In this document: piece after piece, positions 21,891-34,510 of the stretch
How positions within the stretch are numbered: the stretch's first letter is position 1
Layout of the letters: each line of letters starts with the position of its first letter
Source of the DNA: Massospora cicadina
Lineage: Eukaryota; Entomophthoromycota; Entomophthoromycetes; Entomophthorales; Entomophthoraceae
NCBI GenBank assembly: GCA_022478985.1
Contig: JAKSZP010009241.1
Span: 124,001 to 188,000 of the forward strand
DNA length: 64,000 nt
Direction: 5' to 3'
The notes under the pieces: model-generated
What the model saw: the letters and a program-made list of their open reading frames with translations, nothing else
Database searches by the model: none
Told to the model about the DNA's origin: nothing
Made by a program: the position numbers and the translations under genes

Positions 21891-23240
21891 TTGAGAAAAT
21901 ATAAGTTCATAAAAGAAGGAAAAACCTGCTTGACGTACTTCTTCCACCAATTCCACTCCCACGGCAACCAGCCCACATGCACACAGGTCTGCAAAGATGA
22001 CGGCACTGTGGCAATTGACCCAGTGGAAGTCAAGGCAGAAGTACACCGCTACTACACTGAACTATACCACAACACCTCAACTAACCCCCAAAAAATAAAG
22101 ATTTTATACAAACTGCTGGAATACAAAGCGCACCGCCAGAATATAAGCCTCATAAACCTAATCACACAGGAGGAGCTCTGTGATACAGTCCGCGGTGCAC
22201 CACATAGAAAATGTCCAGGGCTGATAGGATACCTTACGAATTCTTCAAAAAATACTTCAGCAAATCTCCCCCTCCTTTTGGCATCAATGAACCAGTGCCT
22301 GCTGGAGCACCGCCTCCTACCTGGTGTCCAGGACTCCTATGTCATAACCCTGTTTAAGAAGGGAGAAAAACTGGACCTGGCCAACTTGCGCCCAATCACA
22401 CTCTCTAATACTGATACGAAACTACTTTTAAAAATTTTAGCTACCAGATTATGCACAATAGCCTCCGAAGTCCTGTCACTCAATCAATTTGGATTCATGC
22501 CAGGGCGTTCAATCTGGACCAATACACACTCCGTCACCAACATATGTCAGTCCAAAGCAACTGGTGCCTTGGTGTTCCTAGACCATAAGAATGCATATGA
22601 CTGCGTTAGTTGGCCATACCTGAAGGAATGCCTTATTGCTTTAAAACTCCTACCTTGGTTCATAAACTGGGCGATGCTCCTTACAGAATCTGCAACCATG
22701 GCTGTATGTGGCCCTGGCTTCCTAACTAATAAGACCACACCACACAGAGGTCTCAAAAAAGGGGAACCCTCAGCTAACTTCTGTATAACTTCAGTTTTGA
22801 TTACTCCTTCATGTCGCTGACTCACGCCTCATGGGTTTAATCGCACAAGTTCAACCAACAATCAAGATACTAGCCTTTGCGGATGACTGCGTGACAGATA
22901 CAGCTAATAACAATGACGTCCAAAAGTTGGAATGCACCCTAGAGGAATAATTCATTGTGAGCAACGCGACGCTCAATAAAAGGAAAACAGAAGTAATCAT
23001 CCTAGGCAATTGCACTAACAACTGGGCTAAACACTCAAACCTCACATCCCTCATGAAGGAACAACCCACTCATCCTACCCTTTGCATCACCACTTACAAC
23101 CAACCCTGGTCGCCACCTTAGGATATGGCTGGAAACAGGGGGGTATGTCAATTAGACAATTGAGAACAATCTACTACAGCAGGCGTCCAACCACATCGCC
23201 TCCCTCAAGGGAAGATCTCCAGGACTAATGGGGCGAGTAA
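21891..23240 (+). pseudogene. L1 ORF2 reverse transcriptase
   Basis: A 309-codon open frame (21891-22820) holds RT motifs: LANLRPITLSNTDTKLLLKI, NQFGFMPGRSIW, GALVFLDHKNAYDCVSW (motif A, Asp kept) and RGLKKGEPSANF (motif B, usually RGLRQGDPLSPL). After a frame change LAFADDCVTD gives an intact FADD catalytic motif at 22876-22887. The following thumb region to about 23240 is broken. Two of three key motifs are intact, so the RT decayed later than the endonuclease or by fewer hits. Confidence 0.85.
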
Positions 23241-23628
23241 CAGTTGCCATCTCACTCATCCTCCTTATGCTTTGGTTCCCGCTCATGCAATCTCCTTCTC
23301 ACCTACATTCATACCTTAATCCACGCACTTATCTAGGGATGGCTGAGGCCTGGTTCCCGGCCAACTGTATGGGTGATACACACTTCAGATCATGCTCCAG
23401 AAGAGCCATGAGTCTAATAGACTTTGAGATCCACGCAACTGCATATTGGGCACCTGGATTAAGGAAGTCTAGCCCCAGACCTCCCACGGCAACACTGGTC
23501 CAGAGCGACAAGGGCCAGCTTTGCACAGGCGCTAAAAACTATTTAACTAACACAACACGTCCATCCTGCTCACATACCTTGCAATCTGCCCCAATGCAGA
23601 AGGCCCACACGGAACCCCTCACTTCAAA

Positions 23629-23633
23629 TGCCT
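23629..23633. repeat. Left target-site duplication of solo LTR (TGCCT)
   Basis: TGCCT at 23629-23633 is repeated exactly at 24192-24196, directly outside the solo LTR. Confidence 0.85.
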
Positions 23634-24191
23634 TGTCGAAATTTTGATATGACTGGATGATAATCTTGGGACAGCCAGGAGGAATCTGACAACATAGTAT
23701 CAGTTACGAATATTGAGTGCCTTGAGATGAGGTGATAATGGGATAATAACGAGTCTTATTAAATATAATGAGTTTATTGGATCACCTCTATATAAGGTGA
23801 TAAGGCGATGTTGATATTCAACAAATACAAAGTAAATTGCCTACAAATAGGGCGACAGCGGATTAAGAACAACGAGTCAAATTTTAGGAAAATTGGCGGA
23901 ATAGAATAACCCAGGCAAAGAGAAATAGTATCACCTGGAGCTTATGTATATAAGTGAAATGAGCGATTAAGATAGGTAGGGTTCTTTAGTGCAAGATGAG
24001 CGGGACAGTGAAACGTAGCTGTATTTATAAAATAAATAAAAAACTGGTCGGGGCAATTGCTCCTATTTTTAATATATTTTCAAGTGCGTCTGAAGGACCA
24101 ACAATCTTCACATCATCTGTTCGTTGTTCAGAGGGCTCAACCTGTGTGAATAGCCCGGCAGATCCTAACAATACCGCCCAAAATTATAACA
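23634..24191 (+). repeat. Solo LTR of the element D family, inserted in L1
   Basis: It starts TGTCGAAATTTTGATATGAC and ends AAATTATAACA, matching the LTRs of element D (44802-45387 and 50343-50928: TGTTGAAATTCTGATATGAC to TATAACA). Length is 558 against 586. There is no internal sequence, and perfect 5-bp duplications flank it, so it is the product of recombination between the two LTRs of a former full element. A 70-codon frame at 23996-24208 within it has no support as a gene. Confidence 0.85.
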
Positions 24192-24196
24192 TGCCT

Positions 24197-25110
24197 CCTC
24201 CGCACTAATTGGCACCTGGGGTGGACCAAAACTCTCACAACCACTAGTCAGGGAAGGGGAATGCCTAGAGCTCACTTTACGCTAAGGAAATCAGAGGACC
24301 ACCCCCTGAGAGACACACACAACATGGCCCCATTCATCGTGAGAATAAATTACCTAGATGATTTAGATACCCCATATGATCTCACAACACAGAAGGCAAT
24401 ATGGAGGCTAACACATCATCCGCTCCTCCATCCAAGGGTAAGAGCTAACACCTGGCGTTGCCTCAGAAGAGCCTACAGAACATCAAATTGCTACAATTCT
24501 CTTCATTCAGCATGCACAGTATGTGGAGGGGATGGCACCCTGCACCACCACATCGAAGAATGCCTCCCATCTAGAGCCATATGGTGGGAAGTTGCATGTC
24601 TGTTAAGAATCCAAAATGATCAGAGCTGTCAATCTCCAGAAGCCTACTTACATTTCAACTTGAATCCCCAATACCACCCACACTCCACTACCTGATAGTT
24701 GCCATTGCAATGTGGACAATCCACACCATAGCACTGGATGCCTTCAAGGGAACCATACCCACCATCCATGGGACAATCATCAGATTTCACCTAAACCTAC
24801 TGGAACACTTTCAATCCTGACTATATGAATACATGAGGCCAAAACAACAACAACTCATTATCATGGTTCCCAGTCTGGTTTATACACATGGACCCCTTCT
24901 TCCACACCTGCTCCATAACAGGGGAAACCCCTTTGGAGTAAGGCATTCAACCCCTCTGTACCTGGCAGTACTGGCTGGCAACAGGGGTAGCTCGTCTATT
25001 CTGGGCTGCCTAAATCTTGCTATACTTCACTTCCCCTATCCCTTTACATATATCTATATTGTCTATCCCCTGTTCGGCTTACCTTGGCTAAATAGAAACT
25101 TCCTAAAACA
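24197..25110 (+). pseudogene. L1 ORF2 C-terminal zf-RVT region
   Basis: The open frame 24261-24695 reads VRINYLDDLDTPYDL, HHPLLHPRVRANTWRCLRRA and CTVCGGDGTLHHHIEEC, which is the zf-RVT pattern (W-R-x-L, C-X2-C-X7-H-X4-C) seen in L3 as CVVCGQYGTLFHNLERC. The following IVAIAMWTIHTIALDAF near 24700 matches the VVAIAMWTIHTIVLD of L3. Frames change at 24690 and again near 24830. The function of this domain in LINEs is thought to be nucleic-acid binding. Confidence 0.75.
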
Positions 25111-25179
25111 TTACTGTTTGAAACTCTCTTTGTATTTTTGTGCATTGAATACAAGTTATGAATTCAACTAGCCTGAAAT

Positions 25180-26149
25180 TAGATGCAGCGGAATTGAGTC
25201 TCATCTTAGAACCAGGGAAATTGACGGTACTACAGCTATGTGAGGTTCTGTCCCTTACTAGAAACCTAAACTACTGCTAAGGAGATTTTGTGAGGGTTTG
25301 CCCACATAAAGTTCTTTGTTTACTTTAACTTGGGAATCTTACAAGCGTGCCTACCAAATAGTCTTGCCTTGCATCTTATTGAGGTGAACCATGACAGTTT
25401 GGAAATCTTAAATAGATTTTTCTGTAATTAAGATTTGCCCTACTATACCTGCCCATGGGCGCGCCCCACAATTTATGTCGAATAGTCCGTTTGCCTGCTA
25501 GGCCTTTAATAGGACACAAACTTTTTGTCTACTATTTGGTAGTGCAAATCCAAATGAACAGGGTGATCCAGTTGTGCATTTTAGATCATTTATTAGTATT
25601 ATGGTAGGGTCTTTGATACTACATCACTCTACATTGCAAATTAGTGGCCTTTGAGGCACACACCCTTTTTATCAAGCTTATAAGTCATCAGTTTCCAACA
25701 GGTTTTGCTGTCAATCCACTTTCTGATTTTCCCATTTTCTTAAAGTAAAAAAATCACCTTTGAAATAATCTTCATTTAAAAATGGTTTGTGTTTGTGGAT
25801 CTTTTATTTAGCTATGTTTTTAACTTTAGAAATAAATTGGACTGTAATGGAACTTTTCTCATTATTTTTTATAAACTTTTGTGGATGGGTGTACCATCAT
25901 AATCATGGCTGTTGCCTAAAGTGGTCCATCCAGGATGGTAGCTCAGTATTATTCTTTCCATCAAAAAAACATGCCTAAATTAAGAGGCCATTACTCTTAG
26001 TCTTCTACGCCCTTCTTTATTGATGGGTGACGTTTTGGTTTAATTATATCAGCAGAACTCTCACCCTTTGCTAATTTTATAGTTTATGGGTGGGTAACAC
26101 GCTCATCAAATCAAAGCATTTATGCCGCGGTATAAGCTTACCTTATGAC
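25180..26149 (+). repeat. Repeat H', related to 57.7-58.05 and 63.34-63.55 kb
   Basis: GCCCTACTATACCTGCCCAT at 25437 recurs at 57719 with one mismatch, and the stretch 25861-25965 recurs at 63422-63520. The two anchors are 424 bases apart here and about 415 apart in the other copy once LINE L3 is removed, so both are copies of one repeat. The strand shown is relative to the other copy. Plus-strand frames are partly open (25787-25978) but I recognise no domain. It may be part of a chromovirus, because the other copy follows a chromodomain. Confidence 0.6.
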
Positions 26150-26981
26150 CCTGACAAATTTATATCATACTAGTATGAGGTGAGTTGAAATTGGCACTTA
26201 AGCGATATATTTTGAAGGCACAACATATTATGCTCAAAATAGTAAGGTACTGTTTTAGTAAACTAACCTTAGTTAATTCAAAAAAGACACTTTTTGTCTT
26301 GAGGTATTTTTAATAGAAGGTATTTAAGAGCATAATGCAGCATTGGGCACTGACAAAAGCACAAAGGCTCAAGTACTTTCTGTTAATTTTGCTAGGTTTT
26401 TCTACAGCAACATAGGAAATAGATCCCCTTGCCATTAGAATTCAGCTAAGATATCCCTTTTATTGGTGTTCTTATTGGCTCATTCTATATATATTTAATC
26501 ACTCAAAAGGTAGTATAATAGTGAAATAATGATCTAGATCAGGCTAATAGAACGTATTACTATGTCTCAGTGTATTTTCTTGTAGTTGTGATCAGACAAT
26601 TGCATTTAAGGTTCTGAAGTATAGCCACAATAATTATTTAGCTCCTCATAACAAATATTTTACAACATTGCGATGGATATAATAGAGTTATAGATATAGG
26701 AATTTGAGTAGATATAAACGCAAGCCAGGAGCACAAGCTTTTAAATTAAGGTAGTATAATTTGCACTGGTGGTATGAGATTCAATCTTCATATATAAATC
26801 TATGTCACCCAAGCACTAGCATCAAAAGTATTTTAAAAACAACTATGGTCACTCCTAAGAAGTAGAGTGCTACGCGCTTGACTCCTTATGCCATCAAATC
26901 ATATCTTTAGCTATTAATTTACATATAATTATCAAAAATTAATTTTGCAAGATGTGATGGCTGGTCAAACCACGTGCAATA
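26150..26981 (-). repeat. Element F 3' LTR (left copy)
   Basis: It shares blocks with 37737-38600: GCACTTAAGCG against GTGCTTAAGCG, TATTATGCTCAAAA, AAGACACTTTTTG, and the right end GGTCAAACCACGTGCAATA against GGTCAAACCACTTGCAACA. It adjoins the integrase end of element F on its right, as the 3' LTR of a minus-strand element should. Confidence 0.7.
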
Positions 26982-27099
26982 TTTCTACCACTTGACCAAA
27001 CATCAGATAACAAAGATGAGTGGGGATCATATGAGCTATAGGGAGCTAGAGGCCAGAGGGCCAGAGTGCGTGTAGTGCTTCTTCATAAACGTAACATGT

Positions 27100-28090
27100 A
27101 ATTGATTGATTATATAGACTTTAGTAGGCCCTTCAGAGTGTAGGCATCTGTAGATGTTTTCACTTTGATCTCAAAGGGTCCTTTTCAGATATGCGCTAGT
27201 TTTCTTTTCCATCAAAAACCTTGGTTGCCATAATAACAGTCCAATTCCCCTATGCTGGAAGTAGGTAAGGTCAAGCATTCTATGTTATCATGTGCTCTAG
27301 ACTTGACCTTCTGAGCCAGAGCGTTTGAGTAAGCAGAATTTTAAAATGAATTAAAATTCGCTTGAGCTTATCAAAATATTTACTAGGACTTAGAATCTCT
27401 TCTGCAACACATGAATTTTAAAGTGGGGGCAACGAGGGCCACTTTCCATGTATCAAAGCAATTAGGGAGTGCTCCATGGCTGAATGATATGCTATGTTTT
27501 CAAGCAAATAAGGTGGAAGCAAAAAAAATTCCAAGTGGACGCTTTACATGTGCTAACTTACATACAATCCCCATAAGGGTACTGTTAACAAGTGAATTGG
27601 TGCCGTTGGTCTTCAGGTCATAGAGCATAGATAGTACCCCATTTATACCCATTAGATCATTAAGCTAAGAAATCATTTGTGACAAATAATTGGTCCCATT
27701 ATCCGCTAGCAAAAATTGATGGCATTTGCGCCAATATATAACATCTTTGAGATTGTATTTAGCTGTATTCATGGCCTTCAGTCTCTGACTGCCTTGGCCT
27801 CAACCCTTTTGTTAGGTGATCAATGGACACAACGATGTTTATACTGAACAGGAGTATTGATAAGGCCCCACACACTATAGAGAAAGTGTACCACACAAAA
27901 CTAGGTATAACCAATAAGATGCGACTTTCTGATATGAGGCTTCCACTTGGCATTTGTGCAGCAGCTAAGAATCTCATGGATATCATATGACATTGAATTC
28001 TAATAATAACGGGATAATAGTTGTTCAAGTGTTTTTTATAATTACCATGACCCATCACCATTTAGCAACGATTATCAGATCTATCTGCTT
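27100..28090 (-). pseudogene. Element F integrase
   Basis: Read leftwards: MGHGNYKKHLNNYYPVIIR (zinc finger, with its C-X2-C reduced to AAAQM), a core strand INIVVSIDHLTKGLRP (first Asp), LLADNGTNYLSQM (second Asp) and KTNGTNSLVNSTL, where the catalytic Glu is replaced by Ser. KGPFEIKVKTSTDAYTLK near 27130-27185 is the GPY/F module, closest to that of element D. The longest open stretch is 28061-27759. It cannot be active, since the zinc-binding cysteines and the Glu are gone. Confidence 0.8.
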
Positions 28091-28099
28091 GGTAGACCT

Positions 28100-28690
28100 A
28101 GGAAACAAAAAGTAATATTTATCAAAAACATTATACAGTTATTGCATATTCCAAAAAGTATTTTTTTTCTGATTTTGCCCAGCATTTGTTGAATATTAAA
28201 GTCTCTTACTAAAATGCAGAGTAACCATTCTGGTAAATAACTTATCACTCTTACCCTCCAGTAGTGCTATGGTAAGCAACCGGGAGAATCCATCCGCATT
28301 TTGATGCTTGACACCAGGCCAGTATTAAATTCAAAATCATATGTTTTAAGGCCCAATGGGCAACCGCCTTTTGGGCTCCTTCAGGTTCTACAACAAGCGC
28401 AAAAAAGCATAGTTGGTTATTATAGTAAAATGCACTTCATTATATAAATCCAAGATTGTTTAATAGTGTAATGACAGCAAGACACTCCTTTTTAAGTAAT
28501 GATATAATTACATAATCTATAAGCAGTGTCCTACTGCAGTAAGCAATAGGTTGTTATTCCCACACATTATTGAGCTGGGGTAACACCGCCCCTACAGCAG
28601 TGAGGGTTACATCCATCTGAATAAATTAAAATTTATCAAAGTTCAGAGACACTACTATTGGCACTTGGGTTAGACAAAATCATGACTAAT
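28100..28690 (-). pseudogene. Element F RNase H
   Basis: Minus-strand blocks MDVTLTAVGAVLPQLNN, PIAYCSRTLL, KKECLAVITLLNNLGF, VEPEGAQKAVAHWALKH and YWPGVKHQNADGFSRL follow the gypsy RNase H and connection pattern, the last being Y-x-P-G-x-x-N-x-x-A-D-A-L-S-R. They lie in different frames. The first Asp is kept (MDVT). Confidence 0.8.
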
Positions 28691-29326
28691 AAAAAGCGAT
28701 CTGATAGTTTCCATCCATTTGAACAGAACCCCTGTATTAAGGAGGTGAAATAATGGTTCACCTATTTTGCTAAAGTTTTTCACAAACTGGTGATAATAAC
28801 CAATACCAAAAAGTACCTTATTATCAGGCTTTCTACTTGGGTGTGACATTTTTTTAAACTCTCAACCTTAGTGGGCTGTAGCCGTAAGCCTTAATCACAA
28901 TGACAAAGCCCAGATATACGAGTTGTTCATGGAAGAAATTGTATTCAAGAGGTTTGCAAATTACCTGGTACAACCGGCATAAAACTTCCTCTAAATTTTG
29001 AAAAATTGTCCATAAATGTTCTGGAAACCATTTATATCATCTAGATATACTAACAAAAAAGGAAATATTTAAAGCCCACAATATGCTATCCATAGTGTGC
29101 TGGAATGTCGCAGGGGCATCATATAACCCCTGCGGCATCCTAGTGAAGTGGTATAGACCCTGAGCTATGATCTTAGCTTACTTCTTCTGTTCCTCTCTCA
29201 GCATCTCAATCTTCCATTATCCAGAGATTAAATCTATTGCGGAAAAGTATTTTGCGGTGCTCAACTGTTCTAGTTCATCGTCAATATGGGTTAAAGAGTA
29301 GGAATCTTTCTTAGTAATAGCGTTAA
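28690..29326 (-). pseudogene. Element F reverse transcriptase, main part
   Basis: TKKDSYSLTHIDDELEQL, AKYFSAIDLISG (motif A), LYHFTRMPQGLYDAPATFQH (motif B) and LVYLDDINGF (motif C) are readable on the minus strand. YLDD at 29036-29047 is intact, unlike YLDI in element B. The N-terminal fingers lie beyond LINE L2 at 34620-34730. Stops and frame changes occur between blocks. Confidence 0.85.
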
Positions 29327-29341
29327 ATTTTGAGTAATCTA
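29326..29341. repeat. Left target-site duplication of LINE L2
   Basis: AATTTTGAGTAATCTA at 29326-29341 is repeated exactly at 34604-34619. Sixteen bases is typical of target-primed reverse transcription. The duplicated bases are part of the RT of element F (D-Y-S-K). Confidence 0.9.
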
Positions 29342-32300
29342 ATTTAAATTTATTGCGGGGAAGGCCGACCATGGGACGGACACTTCCAAATATGACTCAG
29401 GAAAGACAAACTTAGTACCAGGGGAGGCACCCCAGAGAAGCGATGCTATCTCTTGTTGCCAGCGGGAACGCCACTTATGGGGAGGGGGAGGGTACGTGTG
29501 AAGGGGCCGTAGCCACTATTAAGCACGTGTGGAGGAAGGGGTCTGATTTGATGAACCAGACTGGGAACCAGGAGGAGACCAGCTGTCAGCGACACGTTGG
29601 GAGGTATCCAAACATCCACGCTTAAAAGTGGTCCACCAAATGAGACCAGAATCTGTGGACAGTTTCTGGGAGGGTGGGGGTGGAGCCTGCGATGGCATCT
29701 AAGACAATCGTGTGGATGGTCCACATGGCGATTGCAACCACCAGAGCACGGAGGGAGGGTGGAAGGGAGGAGGCCATTGATAGAGAAAACATATCTCTTG
29801 ACAGACTGAAGGGATGCGTTTGATCCTAGCCCAACAGACGTTGAACTTCACGCCATATCACTTTAGAGGTGGGGCACTTCTCCAGGCGGTGGAACGGCGT
29901 TCCATACTGACCACACATGACACAGGATGAGTGTAAAGCGTTAGAGCGCTCAGCTGTACGATACACCCGCCTCAGGCAGCGCCACACATGGGAGCGGACT
30001 TGAGGCTGCAACAGAGGATGGTGTGCATATTTCCAGATAGTTTTTTGGGTCTCAGAGGAATAATGGATGTCCATCATGTCCAGGTAGTCCACCCTGGATA
30101 GGATATGGGGCCGAATGGGGATCACGCCATCATGGAAGGTAGCCCCTGTACCTCTTGTGTGAACTGAGGAGAGGGGCGGCCTCTTCAGGTTGTATGTCCG
30201 CTAAATTTGAATTCTCCACTCTGCGCTTCGCATGGAGAGTAGGATTCGTTTGTAGTGGGTTTTAGTCCCGTGGGGACCTGTGGCCGATGTGTGTGATGCG
30301 AGGTATTTCATCAGGGAGTGGGGGTTTGATGGATTGTTGAGGCCCAATGCTCGGGAGAAGTTGGAGCAGGCCGCGCGGGACCAGTGTTGGGATGGGAGTG
30401 TAGGAGTGGTGACGGCCACGATCCAGGTGCCCAGGATCGTAGCAGCATGGGCTTTGAAGTCAAGCAGGCCCATGCCAACTTGATGATGAGGGCCAAACAT
30501 GACCTCTAGCCGTAATGGTGGAGGGCGGCCTGACCAAAGATATCCTTGCAGCAAGGCATACAGGGACTTGAAGAAGCTTGGGGAGAAGGGGATGGCGTGG
30601 GCTCCGAACCAGACTTTGAATAGGAGCATAGAGTTGGCTAGAACAACCCTGCAAGTGAGGGTATTAGGGTGGGCTCTGAGAGAGGCGATTCGCTTCATCA
30701 CGTTGTACAGTATACGGCACTCCATTACTGCTGACGTATATCCGCCTGCCTCCATCCACACGCCCAGATGGCGCACCAGTCCTATGGTAGGACGTGGCAC
30801 GAAGGGGAACACCAGTGGAGTGGTGTGTGTTGAGTTAGTAAGGCGTGGGCGAGCAGATGGGCTGGGTTGGGAACTAATTGCTGGGGCCCAGCAGTTCTGA
30901 AACCGACCAAGGAGGATGATTTCGGTTTTGGAGGCGTTCAGTGCCGCGTTGCTTACCCGGGAATATTCCTGGATGAGGGTTTCAAGCGCGCGTGCATCTT
31001 TATTATTAGACACCCCCACCATGCAGTCATCTTCAAATGCCATCATCTTGACTGGGGTTTGGCCTGGCACATGGACCCCAGTGAGTTGGGCATTCACATT
31101 TCGCAGTAGTGGGTCAAGGCTGAAGTTGTATAAGAGTGGGCTGAGGGGGTCCCCTTGTCGCAAGCCCCTTTGAGGGCGGACTACTTCTGTTAGGAAGCCT
31201 GGGCCACGCACCGCCATTGTCGCAGATTTCGTGAGCAGCATCACCCAGTTGATGAAGTGGGGGGTAGGCGGAATTGATGGAGGCAGGCCCTTAGGTATTT
31301 CCAGTTTACTCTATCATAGGCCTTTTGTTGGTCCAAGAATACCAGTGCTCCTGTGGCTGTGGACTGAAATGCATTATCCATGGATGCACGTTATCCCAAA
31401 TTGACCTTCTGGGGATGAAACCGAATTGTTCTGGGGAGATGGTGGCAGATGCTACAGTCCCTAAACGGTTATCCATGATTTTTGTTAAAATTTTGGTGTC
31501 TGTGTTTGTTTGAGAAATGGGGCGCCAGTTGGATAAGTTAAGCTTATCCCCTTTCTTGTAGAGTGTGACAGTAAAGGCCTCATGTCCTCCTGGTAGGAGG
31601 CGCATTTCCAACAGGCTTTGGTTAAGTGAGGCGAGCAGCAATGGGGATATATATTTGAAATATTTTTTGTAGAACTTATATGGAATACCACCTGGGCCTG
31701 GGCATTTTTGGTTTGGCGCACCGCGAATGGCTGTCCATAATTCGTTTGAAGTAATTAAATTCATTATTTCTGGGTATCGGAAAATGGTGCAGATATGAGC
31801 TCGGTCAAGAAATTCTGCCACTTCAGCTGGCTGAATTGGTTCAGCTTGGTATAACTCGGAGTAATATTATTGCATTTCAATTGCCACTTAGGCTGGTGTG
31901 TCCACAATGGAATTATCTGATCTTCGCATCTGTGTGCAGGCCATGCTCTGGCATGGTGCAAAAATTTTTTAAAGAAATATGCGGTGCACTTGTCACCTTT
32001 AGTGATGCTGGTGCCCTGTATTAGACACAAACCCAATGTTTGTGTTACCTTTCGAGTGCGTTGAGGTGGGTGGCTGCTTCTGCCCAGTTCTGGCCCCATG
32101 CAGGGCTGTATCCTGTAGCTGGAATGCTGGACTCCAAGTGTGCCAATTCTGCCAGAGCGCATGAGATAACCGCCGATGTGGCTCGTGAGCATCTGGAGGA
32201 GAGATGGCGATAGTGGTGGATGGTGTCCTCTTTGAAAGTTGCCCATGCGGAAATGGGGTCCGCGCAAAACGGTGCAACAAACTTTTTTGCCAAAGTTGCC

Positions 32301-33094
32301 TCTTCCACCCACGTGGAAAATCCTGGTGACGCGAGCTAGGGGGGGCGGATTTTGCACCAATGTGGGTCCTTAGCAACTGTGACCGGTAGGTGGTAGGTTA
32401 TCAAGACCAGTCAGTGGTCAGAGAATTCCATTTTAGTTGTTTTGAAGTGGGAGATGTGGGGTTGGAATTTTGCTAGCATTAGAATAAGGTCAATAAGGGT
32501 CATGGACCTTAAATGGCTGTTGTGGACGTGGGGACGTGTCATGTTTTTGAGCAGCAGGGCATGTCACAGCAGCGCATCCATTAACCCAAGGGTGGCCTTT
32601 AAAACGCATAGTTCTATGTGACCCTGTGGGGCGTGGGGTGAGGGAGGCCACCGGTCTGATGGTGAGGTTATCCAACAGTTCATGTCGCCAACTAGGAAAG
32701 AATCAGGGGGTAGCAGGAGGGGTTTGACCAACGAGAAAAATTCCCAATGCTCGTGTGCACCATTTGGGGCATAGATGTTGATGATTGCGTGCGCTACATT
32801 GGCCCATGAGAAGGTGACAACAAGCACTCGGCCATTTAGGAATGTTTCTGAGGATGTAAATTTGAAAAAATTATTTTTCTGAATTAGCACCCCACAGTGC
32901 TTTGACCAAAAGGATAGGGATGGGAGGAGCATTGTTTTCCAAGCTTCCTCGGAACCTTGTGGACAGTGGGACTCCTGGATGGCCAGGATATCCACGGGTA
33001 AATTGTGTTGTAAAAAACTCAGTTTCCTAGCCTGAGATGGGGAGGCCTTGAGTCCAGCGATATTCAACGTCCCTAGAGTGAAGGTTTCCCCCAT
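29342..33094 (-). pseudogene. L2 ORF2: APE endonuclease, reverse transcriptase, zf-RVT
   Basis: The ATG at 33094 opens MGETFTLGTLNIAG. The endonuclease keeps its key residues: Asn in LNIAG, Glu in IQESHC, GDMN near 32690 and SDHWLV near 32415. RT motif A is FLDQQKAYD (31333), motif B is RGLRQGDPLSPLLYN and motif C is FEDD at 31026-31037, where family members have FADD. The longest open frame is 347 codons (31244-30201). A zf-RVT region (CVMCGQYGTPFHRLEKC) is at 29826-30125. Stops and frameshifts split the gene into about six parts, so it is dead, though more recently so than L1. The last frame has no stop inside the element; the TAG comes from the target duplication. Confidence 0.9.
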
Positions 33095-33100
33095 CACACC

Positions 33101-34510
33101 TTAGGTGCGAGGGGGTGGGCCCCTGGGCCCACCAGCCTCTTCTAGGTCCCCACGGGCTTTCACAGCAGCACAGGTGTTAGCAGCAATGCTATCGGAGTTT
33201 TTATTGATTTTTGTGAAAAGAGTCGCATTGGCTTTGGCCTTCACTTTTTGTTTTCCTGAAAACACAAATTTTTTGCGGTGCGGATGAGTTTGGTGCACTG
33301 TCGAGTGGGGCAAAATTTTTTTTTCAGTTGGGATAGGTCCCAAGTCAGTTTTGACTGGAGCTTGGGTACAACAATTGGGTGAGATCGAATCTCCTATCAG
33401 ATTCTCAGATTGAGTGGCCCACTTGGCATTGGCTTCCCAAATATGATTGGATGATGGATTCCTGAGTTGCTTCCGCTGCGAAGGTCTCCATGTCCTCCTG
33501 GCGTTGTGAGTGTGGGATAGCAGTGGTGGCCTTGGCCACTTCCTTGGCTGTGGCCCTATGGGCCTGCTTAGCCTTCTTCCACTCCTGCAGGGAGATAGGC
33601 TTTACCAATAGGTAGCAGCCTTGTGCTCCCCACGGGAAAGCCTCCTTGGTGCTTGCGGTTGGTTTTAGTGCGCCTCTCCACTGGCCATGGCTGCCGAGGG
33701 GTGCTCTTGGAATGTGACGCCCTCCTTGATGGGGCATGCATGCGCCTTATGGCCAAACGCGTCACATTGGGTGCAAATGGGGGGCGCGCTGTCCACGGTC
33801 ACCCGGAATGGGTGGGTGGTATGCCCTGCAATATCAAAAAAGTGGAGTGCGGGATCTGGGTTAGGTCCTTCATGATCTCCTCAGTTGGGGTCTGAACTGT
33901 GATGGCTTTGCCAGTGCACAGGTGTGGCATCAGCGTGAAGCGTTGCATTTTGAAAGATTGTATTTCGCTGTATACAGTGAGGCCATCTTTCAGGTGTTGT
34001 TCCAAAATGTCACGTTTTACCGTAGTAGGCAAAAAGTCAAACATGAGGAAAATTTGGTTTGATTTTGTCCATCTGGTGCATTTGGTTTCAATGACCCATT
34101 GCCCTTCGGGGAGGTCGACCACTATGCACACTGCTGCAGCTTCGTCTGCTGCTTTTTTGCTTTCAAAACTAGGTCCAGCCAACCGTGTGACATGGAGTGA
34201 GGTGCAACGTACACCGCGGTTGGAAAACTTTGTGTACATCTTCACAAAATTTTTCCTATAAGGCTGTTTTTTGGATGTCCAGATACACACGGACTCCGAA
34301 TTCCACTGATGAAAGTGGCTGGGAGTGTGGCATGTTGATGTACTGGTTGCATCATGCTTGCCACGCGAGTATCTCTGGGGAAATTGTGACCACCAGTTTT
34401 TTAAGATTTTTGTCTATTCCGCCAGATTCTCCAGGGCGTTTTTGAACGTTGGAGGCCGCGGGCCTTCCACCTGTTCCTCTTACCTTGCTTGCCCAACTGC
34501 TCCCTGACAT
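33101..34510 (-). pseudogene. L2 ORF1: RNA-binding protein with CCHC knuckle
   Basis: The start ATG is at 34510 (MSGSSWASKVRGTGGRPA), about 94 bases from the 5' end. LGPSFESKKAADEAAA and FDFLPTTVKRDILEQHLKDG mark a folded RNA-recognition-like domain, and ICTQCDAFGHKAHACPIK at 33734-33775 is a perfect C-X2-C-X4-H-X4-C knuckle. The tail is basic (KQKVKAKANATLFTKINKN). It ends with TAA at 33103-33101, followed by two codons and then the ORF2 ATG in the same frame. Frame changes near 34290, 33800 and 33400 break it. Confidence 0.85.

Larger units (their letters stand above)
19473..25110 (+). mobile_element. LINE L1: degenerate L1-like non-LTR retrotransposon
   Basis: ORF1 with a zinc knuckle (19473-20834), an APE endonuclease region (20835-21480), reverse transcriptase (21891-23240) and a C-terminal zf-RVT region (24260-24960) are in order on the plus strand. 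It is the same design as L2 and L3 but clearly diverged from them. It is split by a solo LTR at 23634-24191. The 3' end is placed by matching the SIPWxAFPA tail of L2/L3 near 25070-25100. No target-site duplication was found. Confidence 0.85.

Noticed and set aside
23996..24208. 70-codon frame at 23996-24208 as a gene
   Set aside because: It lies within the solo LTR and ends beyond its boundary.
30499..30900. Plus-strand frames opposite LINE ORFs (30499-30900, 59298-59612, 62426-62887 and others)
   Set aside because: They are antisense shadows of ORF1 and ORF2 of L2 and L3; both LINE copies show them only because the LINE sequence is shared, and they carry no domain.
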